A stretch of DNA of 64,000 nucleotides from an uncultured Burkholderiales bacterium. GTDB taxonomy: Bacteria > Pseudomonadota > Gammaproteobacteria > Burkholderiales > Burkholderiaceae_E. This document shows, one piece after another, positions 13,547 to 21,968 of the stretch. Each line of letters begins with the position of its first letter. Position 1 is the first letter of the stretch. The notes under the pieces were generated by a model that was given only the letters and a program-made list of their open reading frames with translations, searched no databases and was not told the origin of the DNA. The DNA is taken from the NCBI GenBank assembly GCA_902826305.1, contig CADEEH010000006.1, positions 1-64,000 on the forward strand, given 5' to 3'. A program made the translations under genes and the position numbers.

Positions 13547-13723
13547 GCCTAACTTGAATTATGCAAGCTCAGTTTCGCCCAATCTGCCCGGTCTTCTTGC
13601 CGGCGTCAATGAACTGCTACCGCGTCGATACCCCAATGTCGACGCCGCCCGTAGCGAAACACCTCCGGTTTGCCACGAGGTTCGTTATCAGCCAATTTGA
13701 ACGGTAAGCACCTGCGGTTAAGT
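13547..13723 (-). repeat. attC-like site, long
   Basis: The minus strand runs from ACTTAAC (13723-13717) to GTTAGGC (13553-13547), 177 bp. It has a perfect 7-bp central stem GCGTCGA/TCGACGC and a GTTTCGC pairing, but weaker outer pairing than the other sites. The stop codon of the short ORF 13718-13870 is the TAA inside ACTTAAC. Confidence 0.5.
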
Positions 13724-13870
13724 TCCAGGCCGCCGAAGGCTGCCAGCCGGCTGCATCCGCATGGCGTGCCCCGACTGTCGTGCTACACGATCCGCATCGT
13801 CCACGCCGACGCGGTCGGGGATCGCATACACGTGGGCGGCCAACAGGCCATATTCTTCGCGGGTGATCAT
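13718..13870 (-). CDS. Short, probably truncated ORF (possible lipase N-terminus)
   Basis: A 50-codon frame from ATG 13870 (MITREEYGLLAAHVYAIPDR). The N-terminus resembles the opening of some lipase/alpha-beta-hydrolase proteins that follow small lipoprotein genes, but nothing catalytic follows. The TAA stop lies in the ACTTAAC core of an attC-like site, so it may be the 3' end of a fused or shortened cassette. It starts 30 bp after the lipoprotein pseudogene. It could be non-functional. Confidence 0.35.
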   Translation of the reverse strand: MITREEYGLLAAHVYAIPDRVGVDDADRVARQSGHAMRMQPAGSLRRPGT

Positions 13871-13899
13871 GAGCGGTTGTTCCGGAGATTTCGAAGTGA

Positions 13900-14515
13900 C
13901 TACTTGGCCGGCGTGCAATGAGCGTAAGGCCGGCGCTCATAGAATGTCTTGAGCGTTTCGTTGTGGTAAGAGCCGTCCCGCGAACGCTTCTTCTCAAGTG
14001 TGACAAGTCCCCTGGGATCGTCCTGCGGAGTGGCCGACAACGTTCCGTAAAGCAAGTTCTGTCGAATGCGGTCGACTGGAACATCTCGCTGGGAAATTTC
14101 GACCCAGCCGCTCTTGGCATTCCAACGGAAATACTTGGCGCGATAGCCACCTGGACCATTGCGCTCGCAGACGCTCTTGTCTCCTGTTGCGGCGGCCAAG
14201 AACGGGACGCCGTCAATGATGTAGAAGCTCAGCGGTTGCACCACGTGCTCGAGTCCGCGCTCGAGCTGCCACTTCGCACCCTGCGGTTTGTACTCGATCT
14301 CTTCCTCTAGGATGCGTCCCCGGCTGCTGTTCGGAAAGCCTGAGCGCACAGAGAGAATGCGGCGATCGAGTACGATCACCCGCTCGTCGCTGAGCCTTGA
14401 CCTCTTCGCGCCACTCGGTCTCGACGTTGCAGCCCGCGGTGAGAGTGGTGCAAGCCAAGCCGGCGAGTGCCATGGCGAGGCGCGCCAGCGCCGGGTGTCC
14501 CGCGCCACGAGTCAC
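13900..14515 (-). pseudogene. Frameshifted lipoprotein gene
   Basis: One frame encodes a lipoprotein signal (ALARLAMALAGLACTTLTAG, then CNVETEWREEVK); the mature part (LSDERVIVLDRRILSVRSG onward to HCTPAK, 13900) is in another frame. Joining them requires removing one base near 14391-14400, where AAG-GCT would become AAG-CTC. The mature domain (about 165 residues, with EEEIEYKPQGAKWQLERGLE and WVEISQRDVPVDRIRQNLL) is unrecognised. The shift may be a real mutation or a sequence error. Confidence 0.6.
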
Positions 14516-14605
14516 GGGCCAATGCCGAACTGCCGGAGCGCTGGGGGCAACGATGTCGAACCTATCGGGATCGGGTAAGCCTGGCGCGAACGCTCACAGC
14601 GAGCG

Positions 14606-15199
14606 TCATGCCGCCTCACCGTGGCTTGGCGAGAGCCTCCGTAGCGAGAATCTATCCACGTGAACTGCGACGGGATACCAAGGTGCCAACCTCGCTACAT
14701 CCTTGTTGTTAATTTCACAGTACGCGACAGCCGTGGCCTCCGAAGAGAGCAGTCCGAACTGATTCGCTACTTCAGAAGGCATCAAGCTAGATGTCAGCGA
14801 GCACACATCAAGAGGAAATATCCCGTCGCACGAAGCAGAAACCCATCCATTACCATGAACGATGTCCCAACCTATGTGAACCAACAGGTCGCCAAACTCA
14901 ACGACGCTCTTTGCTAGTGGAGTGTCGAGTTTGTCGAGATCCTTCCATCGAAGAGCCCTGACGCAGGTAAACCATCCCGCTTCCGAGATTCGCTCGACTA
15001 GTCTTGTGTCTTCTATAAACACGAAACCGCCGTATTCAACGCCACGATTCCCGAGGTCGTCCGTCAAGACATCTTTCAATGGGGCAGGCAACTCTCTGAT
15101 CGGTTCCCACACAGAGTCGCAAGCAGACAGTACTTGGACGGCACCTTGGCGTCTGGGCATTCCGCAGATCATCATTGAGACCGCGAATAAATCGGACAT
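14606..15199 (-). CDS. Hypothetical protein
   Basis: A 197-residue soluble protein of unknown function from ATG 15199 (MSDLFAVSMMICGMPRRQG); an upstream TTG in frame is less likely. Features include VEYGGFVFIEDTRLVERISE and KSVVEFGDLLVHIGWDIVHG. Composition is AT-richer than the flanking chromosome and there is no attC at either end. It could be an effector- or immunity-like accessory gene, but no family is recognised. Confidence 0.5.
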   Translation of the reverse strand: MSDLFAVSMMICGMPRRQGAVQVLSACDSVWEPIRELPAPLKDVLTDDLGNRGVEYGGFVFIEDTRLVERISEAGWFTCVRALRWKDLDKLDTPLAKSVVEFGDLLVHIGWDIVHGNGWVSASCDGIFPLDVCSLTSSLMPSEVANQFGLLSSEATAVAYCEINNKDVARLAPWYPVAVHVDRFSLRRLSPSHGEAA

Positions 15200-15564
15200 A
15201 GTCGTCAATGTGGGTAGTCTGGATAGTGGTGTCTCGACCCGTTTAGATCAACTGCCATCGCTCGATTTGGTTTCTCAGGGATATGATGCCCCCAGTCAGT
15301 CTCTTTGTCTTTTCCCGCCAGAAGCATTTGCAGCTAGGAGAAGGAAGCTGTTCTACTTGGTAGAGCCAATAGTGAGGTTTGCCGGCATCTACGCCTTTTC
15401 CCCAACTTCCGGCCCTTGATACCCAGTTGTCCCAACAGGATATGACTCGCAGGGAGGACACTGAACATCTGGTACGCAATACTTCGGGTCATTATGGGTG
15501 CGGCCACGTCTGGTGGTCTTAGGACCTATCAGCCCAGTACGACGCCGGGGTACTGGTACTAGTC
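15200..15564. other. Stretch without a convincing gene
   Basis: A 365-bp stretch in the accessory island. A minus-strand frame at 15243-15479 (78 codons, containing VDAGKPHYWLYQVEQLPSPS) has weak coding character and may be the tail of a decayed gene. No RNA, attC or insertion-sequence end was recognised. Confidence 0.4.
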
Positions 15565-16095
15565 ATGCGCAGGCGGCACGTCTTTAGCTGCATCCTTGCA
15601 GCAGCCAGCATCGGATGCCGCGGTGAGTCCGATTGGGGCGAGATGTCAGTGCCTGCTGTTCGCACGCCTCTGATCGATGGCTTCGTGAGTCGACAAAGCA
15701 CCGCGGAGGTTGGAGCGAAACTGCGACAGGCTGCTGCCACAGTTACCGTTCTAGAGGACGGGAGGACCACAGAGCGGCAATCAAGATTCCGCGCACCTCT
15801 ATCGCTCCGAGTGCTGAACGTTATAGGGTTCAGCTACCTGGGTGTGCAGGGCGATCTTCGACTCGAATTCGTTGATGACGAACTTGCCGCGACTTGGTTC
15901 TTTCCAGATGATCCAGTGCGGTTCGATGGTGAAGTCAGGAAGCAAGGGCCATCGGCAGCGTCGGGCAAGCCAACGCGCTTGCACACAGCGACTGATCTTC
16001 GTGTGGATGTGGATTATCGCGGCCGGAAGTACTGGGCCTGGGAAGACGTGAACCTGCGACACAAGGTTGATCGGTGGATTAAGAAGAATGCTTGA
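15565..16095 (+). CDS. Putative lipoprotein
   Basis: A 176-residue protein with a lipoprotein-type start (MRRRHVFSCILAAASIGCRG; lipobox ASIGC, Cys18). The mature part (DDELAATWFFPDDPVRFDGE, LRVDVDYRGRKYWAWEDVNL) is not assigned to a family. It is one of the few plus-strand genes in this island. No ribosome binding site is strong. Outer- or inner-membrane anchoring is inferred from the lipobox. Confidence 0.55.
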   Translation: MRRRHVFSCILAAASIGCRGESDWGEMSVPAVRTPLIDGFVSRQSTAEVGAKLRQAAATVTVLEDGRTTERQSRFRAPLSLRVLNVIGFSYLGVQGDLRLEFVDDELAATWFFPDDPVRFDGEVRKQGPSAASGKPTRLHTATDLRVDVDYRGRKYWAWEDVNLRHKVDRWIKKNA

Positions 16096-16206
16096 CGCGA
16101 GCACGGAATCAGTTCGTTCCAACCGATACGCCCCGCCGTTGTCGCCCGCCCACGCGGCCATTGCTTCCGCCTGAAGTAGCAGGAATGCCGTCTTCACGGC
16201 TTAAAC

Positions 16207-16275
16207 ATGATGCGCCTACTCGCCCTGATTGCCCTACTCACTTCCGTAGAAGTCGCCGGATGTTCGGCCCACTAG
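16207..16275 (+). CDS. Possible 22-residue lipopeptide
   Basis: A very short frame, ATG 16207 to TAG 16273-16275, encoding a hydrophobic signal with a lipobox (LLALIALLTSVEVAGC) and three residues after the cysteine. It resembles entericidin or bacteriocin-release type lipopeptides in layout, or it may be the surviving signal peptide of a lost lipoprotein. Its end overlaps the opposite-strand stop at 16272. Confidence 0.25.
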   Translation: MMRLLALIALLTSVEVAGCSAH

Positions 16276-16592
16276 TCGCGAGTGTTGGCCCAGAAGACCA
16301 AAGCCGCCACCCCTCCAGCAATCACCAGAGTGCTAAATCCGAGTCTGTCTGCTGTGATGTCGAAAACAAGTACGGCAAGTGCCAGAAAAGCGGAACATAA
16401 CGCGGCAATCGGCCTTTCAAGGATACCCAAGGCGGCTTGATGAACGATCGGGATCAGCGCCAAGGCGGCACCAACTAACAAACCGATGACAAACCGCGCC
16501 GCTATCGACGGTACAAGTTCCAGGGTCAATAGCCCGAGAACTGGTCCCGCAAACAAACAGACGGCTACCCACCAACGCAATCGCGATGCCAT
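16272..16592 (-). CDS. Small integral membrane protein
   Basis: A 106-residue protein with four hydrophobic segments (WWVAVCLFAGPVLGLLTLEL, ARFVIGLLVGAALALIPIV, ALCSAFLALAVLVFDI and LVIAGGVAALVFWA). Function is unknown. It starts 13 bp after the stop of the upstream frame (16606) and is the last gene of a three-gene minus-strand unit with the zincin protein. Confidence 0.6.
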   Translation of the reverse strand: MASRLRWWVAVCLFAGPVLGLLTLELVPSIAARFVIGLLVGAALALIPIVHQAALGILERPIAALCSAFLALAVLVFDITADRLGFSTLVIAGGVAALVFWANTRD

Positions 16593-16605
16593 TGTTCAGT
16601 AAGCC

Positions 16606-16889
16606 CTATTTGCAGGGCACTGGGTCTGGCCTGTTTGGCCATGCCAGTTTCCAGGACCCGATGGAAAAGGGGCCGGTCATATCGATGTAGTCGTGCAAAC
16701 TCGGTTTTCCTTTGGGGACATCGAACGACAGACTGCCAGTGGGACCATCGCCACCAGTCATAGAATTGATCGCTCGAACGCCAACAGCAGCGGCAACCGC
16801 GCCGGCGCCCTCGACTATCGTGAGCGGAGCGATATTCCCGAGTGCCCGAGTGCTCCGGCTGCCACTGCCTCGTCGCGCTGCCAATTCAT
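16606..16889 (-). pseudogene. Small gene, apparently frameshifted
   Basis: ATG 16889 overlaps the stop of the upstream zincin gene (ATGA) and opens MNWQRDEAVAAGALGHSG, but this frame stops after 24 codons. A second frame continues through IVEGAGAVAAAVGVRAINS to PNRPDPVPCK at 16606. One indel around 16815-16870 would join them into a protein of about 94 residues. No family is recognised. Alternatively only the second frame, from a TTG at 16884, is translated. Confidence 0.4.
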
Positions 16890-17629
16890 CTAGTCACCTG
16901 CTGTCGCAAGTCAGTTTCTCCCCGCAACAACATGTCCTTTACCGAATAGAACGCCACTCGATAGGCGGCTACTCTGCGCACGGGGTCCTCGTCTGCGAAC
17001 GCCTGGTCCGCAAGGAGGTCGCCTAGATTGTGCAAGTCATCAAGAGCTTCTTTCAGATACTCCGGCCCGATCTCCGGAAGAGAGCCGAGAACCTTCATCT
17101 CGCTCAGCATTGCCAGGCCCTCGTGTATCCACCGCGGCGCCGAAACCGACGAAAAGTAGGCATGGGTCAACTCGTGCACCAAGCACCGATCCGAGGAATC
17201 CGCCGCGGCGCCGACCAGAATGTGCGGCAATGGATCTGACCAAAAGCTTGCTACGGTTGGCGCAGCATGCGACGCACGGCGCCGTTCGAGTTCTTCCTGG
17301 ACGGCGACAGCGGACTCTGCGACCACAACCAACAAGCGGTCTGGCCAGGCGCTTGGTTCGAAGGGTGCAACGGCACGTTCAACGGCCGACCTTGCCCAGA
17401 GCACTTTTCGGAACCAGTGATCCACATCCTCGCCCCTACATGCGGCAACGGCGAGCTTGCCGTCAAAGGCCCGGAACCCTGCCAGTGAATAGTTGGGTGG
17501 CAGAACATCTGGCAATGCGCAGTCGTCCAACCATGCCTCATATGCCGTTGAGTCCCCACGCTGCTGCTGCGAGGTGGGCGAGGTGGGATTCCATCTGCGT
17601 GACTGTAGTGTCACTCGTCTAGTACGCAT
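16886..17629 (-). CDS. Zincin metalloprotease-like protein
   Basis: A 247-residue protein with the zinc-protease signature HELTHAYF (H152, E153, H156) followed by WIHEGLAML (E170), the gluzincin-like layout of Peptidase_MA-type proteins in which the downstream Glu is the third ligand. No signal peptide is obvious, so it may be cytoplasmic or use another export route. The C-terminal 75 residues are helical (LKEALDDLHNLGDLLADQAF). The start ATG 17629 is the first in frame. It heads a three-gene unit with the frameshifted gene and the small membrane protein. The substrate is unknown. Confidence 0.65.
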   Translation of the reverse strand: MRTRRVTLQSRRWNPTSPTSQQQRGDSTAYEAWLDDCALPDVLPPNYSLAGFRAFDGKLAVAACRGEDVDHWFRKVLWARSAVERAVAPFEPSAWPDRLLVVVAESAVAVQEELERRRASHAAPTVASFWSDPLPHILVGAAADSSDRCLVHELTHAYFSSVSAPRWIHEGLAMLSEMKVLGSLPEIGPEYLKEALDDLHNLGDLLADQAFADEDPVRRVAAYRVAFYSVKDMLLRGETDLRQQVTR

Positions 17630-17826
17630 GGAATGTCATTGCGCCGGGTCGAAACGGCTACACACGCATGAAATTTGAATCGGTCCTCTCCGCGCCACCA
17701 ATGCGATCGGGGCCCTTCTGGGGAGACTCCGCGCGAGCCCGGCGGACAGGCTCGACGCAAGGCTCGTAGGCAGGCTTGCTCCGTGATCCCGAGACGAACG
17801 CTGAATGCCGATAGGTGAGCAGCAGC

Positions 17827-18549
17827 TCAAGCCTCATCGTGTACGTCCTTGTAAGCGAGCATCTTCAGCAGCTGCTGCTCCTTAGGATCATCGAACCCGC
17901 AGGTGTGGACCCAATCCTTCGGGTTCTCATAGGTGCCAAAGAGCATGTCCCACCAGGTGATGTCGCCGTAGATGTTCTTGTGTCGCCCGTGCTGGTGGTG
18001 GGTGCGGTGCATCTCCGGCCGTTGGAACACGAAACCGACCCAGCGAGGCGTCTTGACGTTGGTGTGATAGAAGAATTCACCCAGTGCCGTACACAGGGTG
18101 TAGATGGCACCCGCTTCGAGCGACAGGCCCAGGAGCGTGTAGACGAGCAGACTGCCGATGATCGAATTCACGACCATCTCGCCGGGATGCTTGTAGAAGG
18201 ACGTGATGACTTCCAGGCGCTGCGGGCTATGGTGGATCTGATGAAACCCGAGCCACAGGACGTGGTACTCGTGACGCCACCGGTGCCACCAGTAGAAGAC
18301 GAAGGTCGCGATAAAGTAGGCTGTCAGACCGCCAACCGCGGGGGAGACATGCCGTGAAAGATGGAACAGCGACGCCGAGGATAGCCAGCGCTCCCACGCG
18401 AGACCGGCCAACAGCACGACGCAGAACTGAACGCCGTTGATGAGGAGCACGCGCACCGGCCACGTGCGTACCCGTGGCAGCAGCCAGCCTGGCGTAACGC
18501 GTTCCAGCACGAAGCACAGCGCGAAGCCGGCGAAAATCGTCTCAAGCAT
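17827..18549 (-). CDS. Fatty acid hydroxylase / sterol desaturase family membrane protein
   Basis: A 240-residue di-iron membrane enzyme. The eight-histidine pattern is visible: HRWRHEYH, HQIHHSP and HRTHHQHGRH, separated by membrane helices such as GGLTAYFIATFVFYW and IIGSLLVYTLLGLSL. The family hydroxylates or desaturates lipid substrates using O2. The start ATG 18549 (MLETIFAGFALCFVL) begins the first membrane helix; upstream in-frame sequence is not protein-like. The substrate cannot be told from sequence. Confidence 0.88.
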   Translation of the reverse strand: MLETIFAGFALCFVLERVTPGWLLPRVRTWPVRVLLINGVQFCVVLLAGLAWERWLSSASLFHLSRHVSPAVGGLTAYFIATFVFYWWHRWRHEYHVLWLGFHQIHHSPQRLEVITSFYKHPGEMVVNSIIGSLLVYTLLGLSLEAGAIYTLCTALGEFFYHTNVKTPRWVGFVFQRPEMHRTHHQHGRHKNIYGDITWWDMLFGTYENPKDWVHTCGFDDPKEQQLLKMLAYKDVHDEA

Positions 18550-19317
18550 GTCCACACCCAGTTGCACGCTGCGCAAGGTCGCAGGGCGCTTGCCGCGTGA
18601 ACCTAGAGGTTGCCCAGGCGAAGCGGTCGTCGATGTGATGCAGTCGACAGAACGCGCCACGGACTGATCAACGGGCTCCTGGGCAGAATTGCACATACCT
18701 CCGCGAACGACGGCACACCTTCCGGTCGCTGCTAGGCCTCGCCTTGGCTGGCGGAGGCGGGCGCGCGGGTGCGTCGCCAAGAGCGAGTACCCCCGCCGCC
18801 CGCGCAAGAACACGGCCAGGCGGCATCCCCCAGTCACGGCGGCGGATGGCAACACGCCCTGGTCGGCAGGCTGCGATCGGCTTGACACGTCTTGACACTC
18901 CCCATGGCGCGAGTCGTCGGGCGTCGTTGCGCGACCTGACCGGCCAACCCGAGTTTTTCGGCCACTGTGCCAGGGCATTGGAAGAGACTAGGGTATGCCA
19001 TGGGCGCCGAGACGGAAAATGACGCCGCGCGCAGGCGCGAGCGATGGCTACGGCAGACTCGGCATGCACTCGCAGTGATTTCGTCTTCGGTGGGAGGCCG
19101 AGCGGCCGCCATGCGGGTCATGGAACGCTTCAAGCGCTAAGAACCGGCGATGCCCGCGCCCGCCAGGGCTGAGGTCGAATCGCGCTGCTCCGACCGTAAC
19201 TCGGCAAAACGTCGCCCCGTGCTCGCGATCACCCTTGGCTACCTCAATGGACCTGTCGCAGCAAGAAGTCGTACAGGATGGCGCTGTTTGCGATCGGGCT
19301 CGCAGTACTCGACGGGT
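18550..19317. other. 768-bp stretch without a recognised gene
   Basis: Several overlapping short frames exist on both strands, but none resembles a known family, and none has a clear start. The composition is mixed and the stretch separates the hydroxylase gene from the secreted protein gene. It may hold decayed sequence, like the transporter remnant further right. Confidence 0.5.
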
Positions 19318-20331
19318 TCATTGCTTGAATCCAGTGGTAGACGGTGCGACGGTCTTAAGAACGTCGAAGACAAACTGTGAAAACTCGGCGCCGACTTGGT
19401 TGTAGCCGCTGACCTTCGGACAGATCGCCCCCACTTCCCAATGCATCCGATGCGGATGTTGGTTGTTGGCGCGGGCAACGACAAACTGGCGCTTGACCGC
19501 AAGGACCTCCAGCGTCACCCGGTCGTAGATCAGGACCTCGCCACCGGCGATGTTGTGCTCGCGGTCACGCGTACGCTTGATGCCTCGCCAGGTGAAGGCA
19601 TACTGCGCCGTCGGCTTGTCGATGCCGATCACTTGCATCGGCGTCTTGTCCCGCCTGTCGCGGCGGTTCGGGGCATTCGTCGTCGGGATAGATATTTCCT
19701 CCGTCGTGTATCCGAACAATCGGATGTACGGCTCGGTGATCGTGGCTTGCCACGAAACGTTGCGGCGCGGTTGTTCGGCGAAAAGAAAGTTGTAGAGAGG
19801 CGGGCTGATGAACCATCCGCCTTGCCATCGTGCATCGTCTGCCGTCAGTGCGAAGGTGCGCTGAATCCAAGGATTCTCCACGCCATAGGTGTGAAGAATC
19901 GATTCCATTGCGGTCCATTTGCTTTGCGGCCGGGCAACGTACAGCCCCTCGACGTTGTCGACCGTCCGAAAGATCCACGTGCCGGCTTCGGTCGTGCACA
20001 GGTGAGTGAAGTACGACATCGCGCCCCGCGGCACGGCCTTTTGTCCACCGCTCACGCCGAAGAACGGAAAGTCGTACGGCACGGTCTTGGGCACCGCCTC
20101 GGGAAGCTTCAGGCTGTGCGCGATGCGTGCTTCGTCGTCGGTGAGCCACGCCTGCGGAATGGGCTCGGCCTGGCCGTCGACGCTGATGAACGTCGCCCAA
20201 GGCTCGATCACCTTCTCGTCGTCGAACTGGCGCGGCGTGTTCTCGAACGCAGGCGCAGCCGGCTGCGCTCTGGGCTGGGCGTCGACAAGGCGGCCCAAGC
20301 TGAGCACGAGAATCGCAATCAAGTAGCGCAT
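19318..20331 (-). CDS. Secreted protein of unknown function
   Basis: A 337-residue protein with a signal peptide (MRYLIAILVLSLGRLVDAQ, cleavage after ADAQ-type site) and a periplasmic or extracellular body. Segments such as YDFPFFGVSGGQKAVPRGAM and the C-terminal CPKVSGYNQVGAEFSQFVFD are conserved-looking, but the family is not recognised. The ATG at 20331 is chosen because the signal peptide begins there. Directly upstream, nine consecutive G residues (minus strand) occupy the ribosome-binding position. Confidence 0.65.
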   Translation of the reverse strand: MRYLIAILVLSLGRLVDAQPRAQPAAPAFENTPRQFDDEKVIEPWATFISVDGQAEPIPQAWLTDDEARIAHSLKLPEAVPKTVPYDFPFFGVSGGQKAVPRGAMSYFTHLCTTEAGTWIFRTVDNVEGLYVARPQSKWTAMESILHTYGVENPWIQRTFALTADDARWQGGWFISPPLYNFLFAEQPRRNVSWQATITEPYIRLFGYTTEEISIPTTNAPNRRDRRDKTPMQVIGIDKPTAQYAFTWRGIKRTRDREHNIAGGEVLIYDRVTLEVLAVKRQFVVARANNQHPHRMHWEVGAICPKVSGYNQVGAEFSQFVFDVLKTVAPSTTGFKQ

Positions 20332-20336
20332 GGCGA

Positions 20337-20345
20337 CCCCCCCCC
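20337..20345 (-). repeat. G9 homopolymer tract before a start codon
   Basis: On the minus strand a run of nine G ends five bases before the ATG at 20331. It lies where a Shine-Dalgarno sequence would be. Tracts of this length are prone to slippage. Confidence 0.7.
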
Positions 20346-20489
20346 GGATTCGTCTACGAGCGGTTGTCGCAGCGATCGCTGATTCCGTCAAGGCGCGCCC
20401 TGGCGAACCGTACCCGCCTGGCCACGCCGCGCCGAATGCAATAGGGCAAGCCGGCTTCATCACTCCCTCGCCGCGACCTGCATGCCCGC

Positions 20490-20607
20490 CCGCATGGGCG
20501 TTGACGGTGCGGGCGAACGCCTCGGCGGTGACCCCATCGAGTGAGGAAATCGCCTCATCGAAGAGCAGGATCAGTGGGCGCTTCAGCAATCGCTCAGGTC
20601 GTCCTTA
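20490..20607 (-). pseudogene. Remnant of an HlyB/type I secretion ABC transporter
   Basis: A minus-strand fragment reads GRPERLLKRPLILLFDEAIS followed by SLDGVTAEAFARTVNA. This is the Walker B and D-loop region of an ABC ATPase of the RTX/peptide exporter kind. Upstream a TAA interrupts the frame and no Walker A or membrane domain is present; downstream it runs into unrelated sequence. Only about 40 codons remain. Confidence 0.65.
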
Positions 20608-20766
20608 CCCCAGTGCTGAAGCCAGCAACGTTGCGCACTAGGCCATCGCTGCCACCTTGCGGGTCGGAATTTCAGTGGACAATTTACGCTTCCAGGTTCG
20701 ACACGCGGGCGCCACTCAATCCCTGCCCTGGCCTGCCCCGTGTCGGCCGCACTGGGAGTACAGACC

Positions 20767-21948
20767 ATGGAGGCACGCTGGCGGGCGCTCGCCGTGCTGA
20801 CCGCGGCGCGGACCAGCATGGGGTTCCAGTTCCAGTCGATCGCTTCGGTCTCCGCCGAACTCGTCCCGGCGCTGTCGCTCACGTATGCGGACCTCGGCTT
20901 CCTGATCGGCCTGTACTTCCTGCCGGGCCTCCTGTTCGCCCTGCCCGCCGGTGCGTTCGGCCAGCGAGTAGGGGACAAGCGGGCGGTGCTGCTCGGCCTG
21001 GCATTGATGGTGCTGGGCGGGGCGATCACCGCGCTCGCAGCGAGCGTGCCGGTGCTCGCTGCGGGTCGCCTCATCTCCGGCGTCGGTGCGGTGATCCTCA
21101 ACGTGCTGATGAGCAAGATGGTCACCGACTGGTTCGCCGGACGCGAGATCGTGCTCGCGATGTCGATCTTCGTGAATTCGTTTCCGATCGGGGTCGGACT
21201 GGCGCTCGGATCGCTGGGGTGGCTCGCGGCCGGATACGGTTGGGCATCGGGATTGGGGGTTTCGTCGGCGGCCGCGATCGCAGCGCTGTTGCTGGTGGGC
21301 GCCGCCTACACCACACATCCGAACGACGGCATCTCGGCCGCGCAGGGTCACACGTTCGGCTTGAGCCGTCGCGAGTTCGGCCTGGTGTGTGTCGCCGGTT
21401 CGATCTGGGGCATCTTCAACGGGGCGTTCAGCGTGATGTTCGGCTTCGCGCCGACGCTGCTTCGCTCGGCCGGCCTGGGTGCGAGCGAAACCGGCCTGCT
21501 GGTGGCCAGCGCCACCTGGCTGGTCGCCGCGTCGGTGCAGGTCGGCGGCCTGCTCGCGCAGCGGTGGCAACGACCCGCGCTGCTGATGGCCGTCAGCGTG
21601 CTCGCCTGGTCGGCGGCGATGCTCGCGATGGCGGTGGAACTCGGCCCACCCGGTGTGATGCTGCTGGCCGCCGGCACGTTCATGGGCCTGCCGGTCGGCG
21701 TGATCATGTCGCTGCCGAGCCAGGCGCTGAGCACCGACAATCGTGCGGTCGGCATGGGCATGTTCTACCTGTGGCTGTACGTCGGTCACGGCGGCATACC
21801 ACCGGTCGCCGGATGGATCCAGGATCGCGTCGGGCATCCGTCCAGCGCGATGATCTTCATCGCGCTGCTGGTGCTGTCGATCCTCGTGTTGTATGCGGTA
21901 TTCAGGCGCCAGGTGTCCGCGGCGCTGGCCGTGGAAACAGGCGGCTGA
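20767..21948 (+). CDS. MFS transporter
   Basis: A 393-residue major facilitator with 12 predicted membrane helices. The cytoplasmic loop 2-3 motif appears as GAFGQRVGDKRAVLLGLALM, and helix 5 has the GVGLALGSLGWLAAGYGW pattern. The sequence resembles CynX/NimT-type or nitrate-like small permeases, but the substrate cannot be assigned. ATG 20767 has GGAG nine bases upstream; a GTG at 20740 in frame is less likely. It is followed by a 22-bp palindrome. Confidence 0.85.
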   Translation: MEARWRALAVLTAARTSMGFQFQSIASVSAELVPALSLTYADLGFLIGLYFLPGLLFALPAGAFGQRVGDKRAVLLGLALMVLGGAITALAASVPVLAAGRLISGVGAVILNVLMSKMVTDWFAGREIVLAMSIFVNSFPIGVGLALGSLGWLAAGYGWASGLGVSSAAAIAALLLVGAAYTTHPNDGISAAQGHTFGLSRREFGLVCVAGSIWGIFNGAFSVMFGFAPTLLRSAGLGASETGLLVASATWLVAASVQVGGLLAQRWQRPALLMAVSVLAWSAAMLAMAVELGPPGVMLLAAGTFMGLPVGVIMSLPSQALSTDNRAVGMGMFYLWLYVGHGGIPPVAGWIQDRVGHPSSAMIFIALLVLSILVLYAVFRRQVSAALAVETGG

Positions 21949-21968
21949 CCCCGCGCTTCGGGACGAAC

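Noticed and set aside
9318..13723. CRISPR array
   Set aside because: Repeats differ in length and sequence and are separated by genes; they fit attC sites, not CRISPR repeats.
8574..17629. Prophage or insertion sequence
   Set aside because: No transposase, integrase, capsid, terminase or terminal inverted repeats seen; attC sites explain the left part.
18668..19133. Possible genes in the gap between the hydroxylase and the secreted protein
   Set aside because: Arg/Ala-rich frames on both strands with no family pattern or start signal.
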